64,000 bases of DNA from Orientallactaga sibirica (GCA_036365145.1 JAEOAD010000035.1:5659501-5723500), one strand, 5' to 3'; counted from the first letter of the stretch, positions 19,700 through 30,789 are shown. Numbers and translations: made by a program. The notes: a model not told the origin generated them from the letters alone.

Positions 19700-20330
19700 A
19701 TGTTGATTGAGTGGTAACTACTGCCAGGTGATGAGTTGGTTCCTGGAAACCCAAAAAGTAAAAGACACTCTCCATCCTCCAGTGCCCCTGGTCTTATTGA
19801 AGAATCAGGAGATGGGACTCTGGGTTCTCTTATTCCAAATCTGAACTTTGATTCCACCAGCATCTGCGTGTCATCCATTCTGCTCTTCAGTGGCCCACCC
19901 ACCTCTCTGTTGAAGGACACAGAGGGCACATTCCCAACCTGGGCACCAGTTCTGAGAGTCTGATGAGAAATTAAAGCACACGTTGCTGAAGCAACATTTC
20001 AGATATCACACAGAGATTGAGAAGCAGATATGTGAAAATACTACCTACAGTAAACAGAGAAGTATCCAGACTGAAGCTTGAGTAAATAAGTCATTCCATG
20101 GGGGTTTATTCATTTACTTATTCACTTGTTCATTCCTGAAACATTTACTCAGTGCCTTTTATGTTGCAGGTTCTATGCTAAGGGAACCCATGAGACAGCA
20201 TCTACTATTGAGGAGCTTCTGGTTAATTGGAGAGGCAAATGTGAAGAAATTTTATTGTAATGAAATGTACTTATAGCGATGACAGAATTATTAGACTAGG
20301 ACAACAAAGGAGGGACGTTTCCTACAAAAA
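19700..20330. other. mostly unassigned; old repeat piece near 20,110-20,235
   Basis: The piece 'ttcattcctgaaacatttactcagtgcc' with 'ggttctatgctaagg' resembles a widespread old mammalian repeat. The rest shows no hallmark and no coding signal. Confidence 0.35.
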
Positions 20331-20341
20331 CAAGCAAATCT

Positions 20342-20545
20342 GGGTTGGAGAGATGGCTTAGTGGTTAAGGTGCTTGCCTGCAAAGCCAAAGGACCTCTGT
20401 TCGATCCCCCAGAACCCACGTAAGCCAGATGCACAGGATGGCGCATGCATCTGGAGTTTGTTTGCAGTGGCTGGAGGCTCTGGTGCGCCCATCCCCTTCA
20501 CTCTCTCTCCCTCTTTCTCTCTCAAATAAGTACAGAAAAAAGCAA
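20342..20545 (+). mobile_element. tRNA-derived SINE
   Basis: Short-form copy, GGGTTGGAGAGATGGCTTAG to a CT run and an AAGTACAGAAAAAAG tail. The word aagcaaatc flanks both ends. Confidence 0.92.
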
Positions 20546-20769
20546 AACCAAACAAAATAAGCAAATCCCAGTAAACAAAGCATTCTTTCTCTTTCATCCT
20601 TTCAGCTCTCTCTAAACTTTGTGATCCATACATGACTCCATCAAAATTCTAAAGCTTATAACCCCAGGGGAAGGAAACCGTGTAGGTGGTCTATGTTCTT
20701 TGTACAAGATGTAGCTCAGTAGAAGGTAGAAATATCTTTCACAACTGCAACCTGATACCGATGGCTACC

Positions 20770-21390
20770 AATTCAAGAATATCCTATCTGAGAGTAGAGA
20801 AACGGAAAACTAGTGTATTCACCCAGTGGAACACAACCAGGAGGTGACAAGGAATGAGTTATTGGTATAAGCAACAAAAAGAATGAACCTCAAATACTTT
20901 ATTTATTTATTTTTGATTTAGTGACAGAGAGAAAGAGGTAGAAGATAGATAGAGAATGGGCACACTAGGGCCTCCAGCCACTGCAAACGAACTCCAGACG
21001 CACACGCCACTTTGTGCCTCTGGCTTACATGGGTCCTGGGGAATTGAGCCTCGAACTAGGGTCCTTAGGCTTCACAGGCAAGCACTTAACTGCTAAGCCA
21101 TCCCTCTAGTCCAAGAATAAACCTCAAATACCTTATGTTGAGTGAAAGAAGCCTTAAATAAGAGCAGACATGATTCTATTAACATGAAGTTCTAGAAAGG
21201 CAAAACTCATGGTGGGGAAAAATCAGAACAGGAGATGTTCTTGAGAAGCAGGAGAAGGGATTAATTAGGACAGGGCACATGGGAATTTTTCTGGAGTCAT
21301 GAAAACATTTTATAGCTTCGAAGTTTCTGTTACATCGTATGTGCACTGAGTTATGAAATGTACAATTAAAATTTGTACATCTTTAAATAC
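20770..21390 (+). mobile_element. old L1 (L1M type) 3' end, interrupted by a SINE
   Basis: atgttgagtgaaagaagcc, acatgattctattaacatg, aagttctagaaaggcaaaac and acaattaaaatttgtacatc follow the order of an old L1 3' end. A SINE splits it at 20,898-21,112. Confidence 0.6.
20898..21112 (-). mobile_element. tRNA-derived SINE nested in old L1
   Basis: The flanks aagaatgaacctcaaatac (20,879-20,897) and aagaataaacctcaaatac (21,113-21,131) differ at one base. The head carries the 'gagcctcgaac' subgroup insert. Confidence 0.95.
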
Positions 21391-21484
21391 AAAATTTACC
21401 CTGAGTGGAATGAAACTAAGTATCAAATTTTAATCAATGATCCATATTCATTAAAGGGAAATGTAGTGATGTCTGATATTTATT

Positions 21485-21775
21485 TTTAAAACTATGTATT
21501 TATTTATTTGTGAGGAGAGAGTAAAAGAAAGAGACAGACAGAGAATGGGCATTTCAGGGCCTCTGACCACTACAGATGAACTTCAGATGCATGTGCCACT
21601 TTGCACCCATATAAAGCAGATGCACAAAGTGGCACACCCCAAACTTTTTTATGTGGGTCCTGGGGATCAAACTCAGGCCCGTATGCTTGCACTTTCCTCC
21701 CTGAACTATATCCCCAACACCTCTCTGTGAGTTTTAAAAAATCCATGTATTAGGGCTGGAGAGATGGACCCATGT
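21485..21775 (-). mobile_element. tRNA-derived SINE, rearranged, plus a second head fragment
   Basis: A minus-strand tail and body (tgtatttatttatttgtgag to cacttcagatgcatgtgcc-like sequence) run into an ID/B4-like end (ctgaactatatccccaacac). A plus-strand head fragment agggctggagagatgg (about 21,752) is joined directly to the L1 that follows. Confidence 0.65.
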
Positions 21776-21782
21776 TTGAGTC

Positions 21783-22212
21783 TTGAGACAGCTAAAAATA
21801 GATTTACCATATGATCCAGCTATAGCACTCCTAGGCATATATTCGAAGGACTCTTCTCACTACCTTAGAGATACTTGCACAACCATGTTTATTGCCGCTG
21901 TATTCACAATAGCTAGGAAATGGAACCTGTCTAGATGTCCCTCAACTGATGAGTGGATAATAAAGATGTGGTACATTTACACAATGGAGTTCTAATCAGT
22001 GGTAAAGAAAAATGAAGTTATGAGCTGGAGAAATGGCTTAGCAGTTAAGGAGTTTGCCTGAAAAGCCAAAGGATCCCAGTTCAATTTTCCAGGACCCATG
22101 TGAGCCAGATGCCCAAGGGGTGCATGCATCTGGAGTTCGTTTGCAGTGGCTAGAGGTCCTGGCACGCCCACTGTCTCCCTCCTTCCCACTCTCTCTTTCT
22201 CTCTCTCTCAAA

Positions 22213-22251
<39 letters not shown>

Positions 22252-22360
22252 AATATTAAAAAAAATAAAATTTGCAGGGAAATGGATGGATCTGGAAAGG
22301 ATTATACTAAGTGAGGTAACTCAGGCCTAGAAAGCCAAACGTCATACGTTCTTTCTCATA
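21783..22360 (+). pseudogene. L1 ORF2 C-terminal remnant, inactivated
   Basis: Encodes the LPYDPAIALLGIYSKD-type and MWYIYTMEF segments of L1 ORF2, the extreme C-terminal part of the endonuclease/reverse transcriptase protein. It is broken three ways: a TAA stop at about 21,993-21,995, where the 60-kb copy has TAC; a SINE inserted at about 22,020; and a TAG where the other copy has CAG in the last stretch. No catalytic domain is present. Confidence 0.85.
22020..22260 (+). mobile_element. tRNA-derived SINE nested in L1
   Basis: Short-form copy with a tail of about twelve AAAT units (22,209-22,256). It splits the final ORF2 codons: 'aagttatga' is on the left and 'aaatttgcagg' on the right. Confidence 0.94.
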
Positions 22361-23622
22361 TGTGCATCCTAGCTGCAAATGTTTAGACCTGTGTGTGAAC
22401 TGGAACCAAAAATCGGTAGCAGAGGCCAGTAATCTAGAAAAAGGCTATTAGGGAGGGAGGAGAGGAAGGACTTAAGGGGATGGTATTGTATGTATGTAAG
22501 TAGAATAACAGATTACAGGGAGGGGAAAGGCCTAAGCGAGGTCAGGGGAAGAGATTGAGTAACAGAAGGGGGGGAGGGTCAATCAAAATTCAAGATATTC
22601 TGAATAAGACATATGAAAACCTACTTTTTAAGATAATGGCACATTCAGAAGCCATAGATTGTTACTAGAAAATTTTCAGTGTCAGGGATGGGATACCTTC
22701 CAGTGAGTTGTTGGCCAGTGAGGTCCCTGTTGCCTCCAAAACATTAAAGGCTTTTGCCAAGGCCCTTGGTTTCCCTTGAGAAACAGATGGTAAGACCCTA
22801 TTGCTGAAGACTTCACATGCCTGGGTGGCAAGGTCACTGAGAAATCAAGCTGGTGCTGAGCAGAAAACAGTGGACACTGGAAGCCTCAAGTTTGGCCAGG
22901 CAGATCAAATGACAGAACAGGTGCAACAGTGGCATGTCTGCTCTGGGGAAAACCAGCTTGGACTGGAGGCCTGCTATATGGTAGGAAATACATACCTGCT
23001 ACTGAAAACCTAATCAAAAGCTTATGGCAGGGAGGTCATGAGCATTAGGGGTATAAAGCTTGCTCTTGTATGGCTGAAGGATGCATTTATTATGCTCACC
23101 AAACTATTCTGAAAGCATTATGCTTATGTTCATATTCATATATTAATGCTACTCTTACTTCTGGTTAGAGAAGCTTCTCTTTTCAGATGGCGGTGACCAC
23201 TGGGATGACCCAAAAGGCAACATAGTGCTGAGAAGATGTGACAGAAGAGTGTCCAGCACTGAAACATCTCTATCACAACCTCCAAGGCTCAGGGTCCATT
23301 GTGGAAGAAGTGAAGGAAAGAATGTAAGAGCCAAAGGAAGGGTTCAATTCCTTACAATGCAACTGTCCAGACAGAAATTGGCCTCGATATCCATGACCTC
23401 GCATTGCCTAGCAATACCTTCACAAGACCCTCATAATGGGAGAAAAAGATGATGACATCAAAATAAAAGAGAGACTAATGGAGAGAGGGAGGGGATATGA
23501 TGGAGAGTGGAGTTGTGAAGGGGAAAGTGGTGGAGGGGAGGGAATTATCATGGTTTATTTTCTGTTAGTATTGAAGTTGTCAATAAAAAAATTAAAGATA
23601 AAAAAAAATAAAATCTCCCAGG

Positions 23623-23902
23623 GGCTAGAGAGATGGCTTAGTGATTAAGGCACTTACCTGTGAAGACTATGGACCCATGTTCAACTCTCCAGTTTCCACA
23701 TAAGTCAGACACACAAAGTGATGCGAGCGTGCAGGTGACACATGCACACAAGGTGGCACATGCGTCTGGAGTTCAATTGCCATGGCTGGAGGCCCTGGTG
23801 TGCCAATTCTCTCTCTCTCTATCTTGCTCTCTTGCAAAAAAATAAAAATAAAAATAAACTGGCCAGTCTGTCGGGCTTGCCTCAAGAAAAGAAAAAGGAA
23901 AA
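23623..23902 (+). mobile_element. tRNA-derived SINE, long subfamily, with 13-bp duplication
   Basis: Flanked by aaaatctcccagg at 23,610-23,622 and 23,903-23,915. The 3' end after the CT run is distinctive: (AAAAAT)n, then cagtctgtcgggcttgcctc and an A-rich end, shared with two other long-form copies. Confidence 0.94.
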
Positions 23903-23915
23903 AAAATCTCCCAGG

Positions 23916-24385
23916 TACATCTTCCATGACTTCCCTGTGTGAGCTCCTGCCAAAAGGAGTGCAATTCTTTGCCCAGTACATAGGTGTATAATAAAGAGCA
24001 TCCATCACAGCAGTTTTCTTAAGCATCTTCTGGGGCTCCACTTGCTTCGTGGTTACCACGCTCGCTCACCACATGTTGCACAGAGAACTGGAGGCAGTCA
24101 AGGCAAAGGTGCAACGCATCTTCCTGCTGTGCTAACTAACATCTGACTCAGGCCCACTGTTGTCCTCAGCGAGAGGAGGTTAAGCAGGATGACTCTTTGG
24201 AGCAGGATCTCTAATGCCACGTGGAAGGCAGTGCTCATGGGTGGAGATGAACTTGACCGAGAGAACTTGTGTGAGACATGGTTACCTGGCTCCAGGATTT
24301 GGGAAGTTGATTTGTATTTCCCGCCATCTAAGTGGAAAGTACTCACTCACTTCCCGCTTCTTGCTTTTCGTTTTTTTTTTTTCTC
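23916..24385. other. unassigned; possible old LTR
   Basis: Contains gtataataaagagc near 23,986 and a structured, moderately GC sequence, so an LTR remnant is possible. No coding evidence. Confidence 0.3.
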
Positions 24386-24627
24386 TCTATTTAAAAATAT
24401 TTTTATTTATTTGCAAGGCGAGAAAGAGCTTCCAAAATCAGTGGATTCTGCTACTAACTCAGTGTTTTGTATGGTGTGAGCCTTCAGAAGAGCAATCCCG
24501 TGAAGTGTTCAATAAAATGTACGTGTATGCACGTGTGCACATGCAGACACACATGCATGCATACTACCACCACAGACATCTAAGATTAGAAAATGCTATA
24601 CATCATAATCCCTTCTTGGATATTTAT

Positions 24628-24857
24628 AGCATCTTTTTCTTTGAGATAGGGTCTCATGTAGCCCAGGCTGGCCTTGAACTCACTATGTGGCCAAGGATGA
24701 CTTACTTTGAACTTCTGATCCTCTTGACTCTGCCTCCCAAGTGCTAGAATTATAAATGTGTACTAGTATGCCTAGTTTATGAAGTGCTGGGCATTAAACC
24801 CGGGGCTTCATAGATGCTAGGCAAGCACTCTACTAACTGAACTACATCCTCAGTCCT
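24628..24857 (-). mobile_element. B4-type composite SINE (B1 plus ID), reverse
   Basis: Minus strand: tttgagatagggtctcatg, gcccaggctggccttgaac, then gtgctgggcattaaaccc, gctaggcaagcactctac and ctacatcctcagtcct. This is the reversed B1-then-ID order. Confidence 0.83.
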
Positions 24858-24872
24858 ACAAAAATAAATTTC

Positions 24873-25145
24873 GGGGGCTGGAGAGATGGCTTAGCGGTTA
24901 AGGCGCCTGCCTCCTAAGCCTAAGAACGCGGGTTCCAATCTCCAGGTCCCACGTTTAGCCACATGCAAAGTGACGCAAGGGTGCAATGCTGCACTTGACC
25001 ACAAGGGGGCGCACACATCTGGATTTCATTCGCAGCAGCTGAGAGGCTGCTGGCACACCCATCTCTATCTGTCTTCCTCTCCCTCTCTCTCTGTCTCTCT
25101 CCAAAAATAAATAAATAAAAAATAAATAAATAAATAAATAAATTT
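24873..25145 (+). mobile_element. tRNA-derived SINE, long subfamily
   Basis: Close to consensus (GGGGCTGGAGAGATGGCTTA, then gcgggttccaatctcc). The long-form segment is at about 24,968-25,010, and the tail is a run of AAAT units. The flanking words aaaataaattt recur on both sides. Confidence 0.93.
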
Positions 25146-25289
25146 TGGAAAATTTACATATATATAAACTTTAAAGAATATATGTTTATATAAGGGTTTA
25201 GAGAAACCTTTTTAGTCAAGATTGGCTACCTATAGGCAATAAAAGATAAGATATTTTATTGAATTAAATACAAAATTATGTGACACAAC

Positions 25290-25555
25290 ATACTGGCAAA
25301 AATGTGCCACAGAGATGATTGACATGTAAGAAAACTGAATATCCATACCAACCCAAGGATCTCACAAATTTTAATCTGCCAAATGCATGACAGAAACAGG
25401 AACAAATGTTATGAAAAAAGCAACTTCTACATGAGAAATCCAAAAACTCTGATGTGGAGACAAAAATAAAGTAACAATGAGATAACTCTACTTATCTGCC
25501 AAATTAGCAGACAATATTATACGACACCTATTATAGATTAAAATGTGGAGAAAGG
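25290..25555 (+). mobile_element. old L1 ORF2 fragment
   Basis: gtaacaatgagataactcta, cttatctgccaaattagca and aaaatgtggagaaag recall the segment of old L1 ORF2 just upstream of its C-terminus. Heavily mutated and with no open frame. Confidence 0.4.
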
Positions 25556-25850
25556 GGGCTGGGGAGATGGCTAAGCAGTTAAAGGTGCTTGCAAAGCCTG
25601 ACAGCTTGGGTTTGATTCCCCAGCACCCATGCAAAGCCACATAAAGGACTCATGTTTCACTCCAGGTCCCACGTAAGCCAGATGCACAAGGCAATGCAAG
25701 CACGTGAGGTTGCACGTGCACTCTAGGTGGCGCAAACGTGTGGAGTTTGATTACAATGGCTGGAGGCACTGGCATGTCAACTGTCTGTCTTTCTCTCTCT
25801 CTGTCTCTCTCTTGAGTGCACAGTTTGTTAGGCTTGCCTCAAAAAAAAAG
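25556..25850 (+). mobile_element. tRNA-derived SINE, chimeric head, long subfamily
   Basis: Two B-box regions occur in series: tttgattccccagcaccc and, about 60 bases later, gtttcactccaggtccc. A short-form head therefore seems fused to a long-form body. The end tgttaggcttgcctc matches the copy at 23,623. Confidence 0.85.
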
Positions 25851-25975
25851 TAAGGCAGAGAGTGATTGAAGAAGACATCCAATATCAACTTCTGGTCTCC
25901 ACATGTCATACATGCACACACACCCTACCCAGACAAACACGTACTCATGCATACCACACATACACACATGCCAAA
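25851..25975 (+). mobile_element. B4-type SINE, 3' fragment
   Basis: gcagagagtgattgaagaag, acatccaatatcaacttctg, tccacatg and an AC-rich end match the B4 3' region only. Confidence 0.6.
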
Positions 25976-26130
25976 AAGTCAACAGAGAGTTTTTTTATAT
26001 TTCTAAATCACAGCTCTAGAATATTTGAGGTTGTGAAGAGAAACAACTAGAAAGGTAAAACTGCTGTACATGAGAGTTCCTCACAATGACAGCATGGAGA
26101 GAGACTAAAGCACCTTGCATTTATTTTTAA

Positions 26131-26354
26131 TTTAATTTTTATTTATTTATTTGACAGAGAAAGAGGGGGAGAGATAGAAAAAGAGAGAGAGAGGGAGAGA
26201 ATGGGCACACCAGGGCCTCCAGCCACTGCAAATGATCTCCAGATGCGTGTGCCCTCTTGTGCATCTGGCTAATGTGGGTCCTGGGGAATTAAACCTGAGT
26301 CCTTTGGATTTACAGGCAAATGCCTTAAGTGCTAAGCCATCCCTCCAGCCCACA
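26131..26354 (-). mobile_element. tRNA-derived SINE with perfect 15-bp duplication
   Basis: Flanks tgcatttatttttaa at 26,116-26,130 and 26,355-26,369. The minus-strand head ends AAGCCATCCCTCCAGCCC. Confidence 0.95.
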
Positions 26355-26369
26355 TGCATTTATTTTTAA

Positions 26370-26590
26370 ATATTTGTTTATTTATTTATTTAGGAGAATG
26401 AGAGAGAGAGAGAGAGAGGGAAAGAGAGGGAGAATAGGTATACCAGGGCACCAGGGTCTCCTGCTACTGCAAACTTCAGATGCATGTGTCATTTTGTGCA
26501 ACAAGCTTTATGTTGGTGCTGGGGAATAGAACCTGGGCTGTCAGTCTTTGCAAACAAGCACCTTAACCACTGAGCCATCTCCCCAGCTCT
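26370..26590 (-). mobile_element. tRNA-derived SINE
   Basis: Directly behind the previous copy and in the same orientation, but from the older variant group (ggctgtcagtctttgcaaa). It contains a small duplication 'caccagggcaccaggg'. Confidence 0.9.
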
Positions 26591-26802
26591 AAGAAACCAT
26601 TTATAAAGGAAAAGTAGACTCTCGGGATTTGTGGTCTGAATATCAGGTGGCAATGCCATTCCTGTGGCACTGATTGTGACAATATTTAAGTGTGTACTGC
26701 GTACCAGGGAGAATGCACAGTCCTGGGAACTTGACTCACTCTATGGAGCAAAGAGCTCTTTTCCATCTCACTGGTGCAGCTCCCCATCAGAAAGATGCAT
26801 CT

Positions 26803-27033
26803 GAGCGGGTGTGTGGTGCATGTCTTTAATCCCAGCACTTGGGAGGCAGAGGTGGGAGGATCACTGTGAGTTCAAGGCCACCCTGAGACTACATAGTGAA
26901 TTTCAGGTCAGCCTGGGCTAGAGTGAGACCCTACCTCAAAAAAAAAAAAGAAAGAAAGAGAGAAAAAGAAAGAAAGGAAGAAAAATAGAGGAAGGAAGAA
27001 AGAAGAAAGAAAGAGAAAGAAAAAAGAAAGAAA
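26803..27033 (+). mobile_element. B1-like SINE with (GAAA)n tail
   Basis: Flanks agaaagatgcatct at 26,789-26,802 and 27,034-27,047. The tail has grown into about 90 bp of GAAA/GGAA units. Confidence 0.95.
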
Positions 27034-27099
27034 AGAAAGATGCATCTAAAATGGTAATCCTCCATTCCAGAGTTCTACCCAGGCTGGGTACCAAATAAG

Positions 27100-27306
27100 T
27101 TTATTTTTTAATTTTTATTCACCATGAGAGAGAGAGAGAGCAAGAGAGAGAGAGAACGGGTGTACCAGAACATCTAGCCATTGCAACCAAACTCCAGACA
27201 CATGCACCACTTTCTGCATCCAGCTTATGTGGCTTCTGGGGAATCAAACTTGGTCCTTAGGCTTCACAGGTAAGTGCCTTAACCACTAAGCCATCTCTCC
27301 ATCCCC
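27100..27306 (-). mobile_element. tRNA-derived SINE
   Basis: Minus-strand short-form copy, tttaatttttattcaccatg to CATCTCTCCATCCCC. Confidence 0.9.
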
Positions 27307-27424
27307 CTAGCAAATTTTGAAATTGATTAAATGAGCCACAGACATCAAATATAAAAAAAATAAATAAAATGAGGTTAAAAAAGAAAATGGGAGAAATCAG
27401 GTAGTCAAAAAAAAGAAGTTTTTT

Positions 27425-27483
27425 TTCAAATATCTTGTTTGCATTTTATTTATTTTAGACAGAGATAAAGAAGCAGAAAGATG

Positions 27484-27520
<37 letters not shown>

Positions 27521-27670
27521 GGTGAACCAGGGCCTCCGGCCACTGCAAACGAACTCCAGATAACATGCTTCCCCTTGTGCTCCTGGCTTACATGGGTCCT
27601 GGAGAATCGAACCTGGGTCCTCTGGCTTTGTAGGCAAGCACCTTAACTGCTGAGCTATCTTTCCAGCCCT
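27425..27670 (-). mobile_element. tRNA-derived SINE
   Basis: Minus-strand copy with a GA run of about 34 bases (27,486-27,519) and head end GAGCTATCTTTCCAGCCCT. Confidence 0.92.
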
Positions 27671-27674
27671 ACAT

Positions 27675-28760
27675 GAAGTTTTGTTTCAGTTTTAATGTGT
27701 ATATAAATTGGGTCTCCATGGAAAATTTTCTTTCTTTCTTTGGGTCACCATTAAAAGGTTTGCAGAGCAGATATCTTTTTACGATGAACTAAATGTGCAA
27801 TGCTTTCCATCCAGCTGGACGCATCAGGAGTGAGTGATGTGATCAAACCTTATTAAATGGAGGTACCCTGCAACATTTCTTTAAGAACACTGACAAACAC
27901 ATACACAGAACAAGTAGAGCAGGACAAGTAGACTGAAAGCTTTCCGACTAGACGGAGCTTTTCTGAATCGTTGATGGGCACACATCACAGGCCAATCGCT
28001 GAAGCTTGGAGCAAACTCTGCACAGCCATATGGCTTTCTTCACTAATGACACCTATTCTTGTGGCATTTGTCACATTCAGTAGTTCTAAATCATTTTCTT
28101 CCTCTTCTCTCAAAGGACACCCTCAATGAATATCTTAAGCCCACATGCAGCCATCTGAAAGCGCAGTTTATAAATCTCAGGGGCAAGGAATATAGTGGGC
28201 CAGATGATAGACTTGTGTTATGAATTATTTAGGGTGACATACATCAGGAGGGCCTGAGATGAGAATTCAATTGGTAGTTTCAAACCAATCTCCCAAGAAA
28301 GGTTTAAAAAAATGTAAAGAATGATAATAATTCCTGTGAGGGAGTGTTTTCAAACACAATGCTGACTTGGTTGTATAAATCTTTTTCTGACACGGCAGAA
28401 TCTTGCAGCATGTGCAAAAATAATCTCTTAGTCCTTTAAAAGCATGTGTGTTTCAGTTTTGAAGAAGGAATGGAAAGGCACTTTTGCAACTTCAAGCAGA
28501 GTTTCAAGATCTTTTGTGCACTGGGAGCTCCAAGATGCTCAGCCGTGAGCCTGTGCTGAGGCCCGTGTGCCCGGAGCCTGCCCTCCCCTGAGACACATGG
28601 CCCATAACCCGAGGTCTGAGAACTGACCTGCACCAGGTACCTGAAGGTCTTTTCCCCTCTTCTTTCTCCAGCTTATTTTGAAAACCATCAAAGCTACAAA
28701 GAAATTGAACCAACAGCGTGAAAAACTTCTATAGATCCTTTGACTCTCTTGGTTCACATT
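27675..28760. other. longest repeat-free stretch; nothing recognised
   Basis: About 1.1 kb with no SINE, LTR or LINE signature and only short frames on both strands (three overlapping minus-strand frames of 65-72 codons near 28.4-28.8 kb). It is a candidate for single-copy or conserved sequence, but I see no exon structure. Confidence 0.4.
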
Positions 28761-28764
28761 TTCT

Positions 28765-29046
28765 CATATTTGCTTTGTGTGTGTGTGTGCATATGTGTTT
28801 ATATGTACGTAGGTGTTTGTGCATGCATGTGAACATGCCTTTGGAGGCCAGAAATCAATGTTAGGTGTCTCCTTCTTCTTTATTTTTTATTTTTATTTTT
28901 TTGGTTTTTCAAGGTAGGGTCTTGCTGTAGCCCAGGCTGACCTGGAATTCACTATGTAGTCTCAGGGTGGCCTTGAACTCACAGCGATCCTCCTACCTCT
29001 GCCTCCCCAGTGCTGGGATTAAAGGCGTGTGCCACCACGCCTGGCT
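28765..29046 (-). mobile_element. B4-type 3' fragment followed by B1-like SINE
   Basis: 28,765-28,870 is a TG-rich B4 end with tttggaggccagaaatcaat. 28,889-29,046 is a near-consensus minus-strand B1 (GGTTTTTCAAGGTAGGGTCT to CCACCACGCCTGGC). Confidence 0.85.
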
Positions 29047-29499
29047 TTTCCAATATTCTTGATGCTATGTCAGGTTGAAATTCCTCAACACTTTGAATTT
29101 CCAAAGTGTGCAGTTCATTTAAATCAGCAATCTATCTTCCTTACCCCATGTAGGGGACCAAGTTCCGTCCAGAGCTACACATTAATATTTCCTCTCCTTT
29201 CCCCCGCCAGCACTGAGGAATGGGAAGGACAATGATGGATAGAATGCAGAAAGGGCTGAGGCCCCTCTGGAAGTCCTCCCAAGGGAACACGCTCTTCCTT
29301 TAACTCTTCGTGGGTAAGCCAGGGAGCTTTGAGCTGTAACCTTTTCTTTGCAAACTAACCCCTTTGTCTAAGGTCTGCTGGGCTGGACCAGTATCTGTGT
29401 CAATGTCAAGGCCAAGTCCACCCTCCCTGCTATCATGGCATTCAAGACCCTTCTAGAATTGCTTCTGTTTATCTCTCCAGACTTAAATTCCTCCCTTCC
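29047..29499. other. no recognised feature
   Basis: Unassigned sequence. A 68-codon frame that starts in the B1 at 29,029 is a by-product of the SINE. Confidence 0.4.
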
Positions 29500-29825
29500 T
29501 TACAATGTACTCTTCAGACTCCCCTAACAAATGAAATTCCTTTGACCCTCCCCCTCCATTCAATCTAGCCAATAATCTCTTCCATTTCTGCCCTGCAATG
29601 CCTCCTCTGAGCATGCCTGGCCTATCGTGTCTCAGGAAGCTGTTTCTCCTCCAGCTTCCGTGGCACCTTGCTTCTCCCATCTGACTGTCACACTCTATTG
29701 TAAGTGCAAACTGAAGGGACCACGTGGGCAGAGCCAGTTCTCCTCAATGCCTAGCGCAATGCCAGCCCACAGTGTGTGCTTAGGCAGTGTTCACTAAGTG
29801 CGTGTTGTCTGTTGAGTGAGCTCTT
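29500..29825 (+). mobile_element. L2-like ancient LINE 3' end
   Basis: tctattgtaagtgcaaactg, gggaccacgtgggcag, aatgcctagcgcaatgcc and cacagtgtgtgcttagg track the L2 3' end in order, and a tgttgagtgag end follows. Confidence 0.5.
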
Positions 29826-30054
29826 CTTAGTTGAGGAGCTAGATGTCTGGTAATTTGTGCATTCCTCAACACCTTGCTCCCAGCTAGGTGGATATGAAGT
29901 TCCATGTGACAGAATCCTCCTCTGTAGGAGCTATGCTCCAGATTCGGGAGTAAGTCAGAAAGGACCGTGACAGCTGGTACTCCCCCAGGTCTAATTGTGT
30001 ATCAGAACCACCCAAAGGGGCTTGCTAAAATACAAATTCTTTTTTATAAAAAAA

Positions 30055-30210
30055 TTTTTTGAAGCCTGGCATGGTGGCGCACGCCTTTAATCCCAGAATT
30101 TAGGAGGCAGACATAGGAGGCGCACCATGAGGCCATCCTGGGACTACATAGTGAATTAGAGGTCAGCCTGGGCTACAGTGAAACCCTACCTCTAAAAACA
30201 AAACAAAACA
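30055..30210 (+). mobile_element. B1-like SINE inserted in a SINE tail
   Basis: GCCTGGCATGGTGGCGCACG to CCCTACCTCTAAAAACA. It lies in the tail of the SINE at 30,211-30,427. The pair is flanked by a single duplication, acaaattctt (about 30,031 and 30,429). Confidence 0.9.
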
Positions 30211-30427
30211 AAAAAAAAACAAATATTTTATTTATTTCTTTGAGAGAGGAAAAGAGGGAGAGAGAGAACGAGAGAGAATGGGTGCTCCAGGGCATCCAGC
30301 CACCACAAACGAACTCCAGACACATGTGTCACCTTGTGCAGCTGGCTTACATGGGTCCTGGGGAATCAAACCTGGGTCCTTTGGCTTTACAGACAAGTGC
30401 CTTAACTGCTAAGCCATCTCTCCATCC
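30211..30427 (-). mobile_element. tRNA-derived SINE
   Basis: Minus-strand short-form copy ending CCATCTCTCCATCCC. See the neighbouring B1 for the shared target-site duplication. Confidence 0.92.
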
Positions 30428-30527
30428 CACAAATTCTTAATCTCATTCCTGGTTTTACTCAGGGTGAGGGTGGGGGTTTATTTCAGAAGATCCAGGAATT
30501 TCTTTGTTCTTTAAAAATTTTTTTTTG

Positions 30528-30740
30528 CAGGACTGGAGAGATGGCTTAACAGTTAAGGCATTTGGCTTCAAAGCCAAAGGACCCAGGTTCAATTCCCCAG
30601 GACCCATGTAAGCCAGATGTACAAGGAGCACATGTGTTTGGAGTTTGTTTGCAGTGGCTGGAGATCCTGATGTGCTCATTCTCTCTCTGTCTATCTCTTT
30701 TCTATCTTTCTCTGCTTGCAAATAAATAAATAAAATGTAT
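30528..30740 (+). mobile_element. tRNA-derived SINE
   Basis: GGACTGGAGAGATGGCTTAA head, near-perfect B box region (aggttcaattccccagg) and AAATAAATAAATAAAATG tail. Confidence 0.93.
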
Positions 30741-30744
30741 TAAA

Positions 30745-30749
30745 AATGT

Positions 30750-30789
<40 letters not shown>

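Larger units (their letters stand above)
21776..23606 (+). mobile_element. 5'-truncated L1 (ORF2 end and 3' UTR), copy 1
   Basis: Begins inside ORF2, runs through the stop and a G-rich 3' UTR and ends at aagttgtcaataaaaaaatt. It aligns throughout with 60,261-61,832. It lacks an 88-bp piece that the other copy has (61,006-61,093); the missing piece is bounded by GAAAAC repeats. No target-site duplication is visible, because the right end was later hit by a SINE. Confidence 0.88.

Noticed and set aside
19266..19929. 169- and 167-codon frames across the CCTT tract
   Set aside because: Low-complexity translation of a microsatellite plus SINE sequence; no domain or conserved start.
21783..21995. 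Functional reverse transcriptase gene
   Set aside because: Only the last part of L1 ORF2 is present, with nonsense changes and a SINE insertion.
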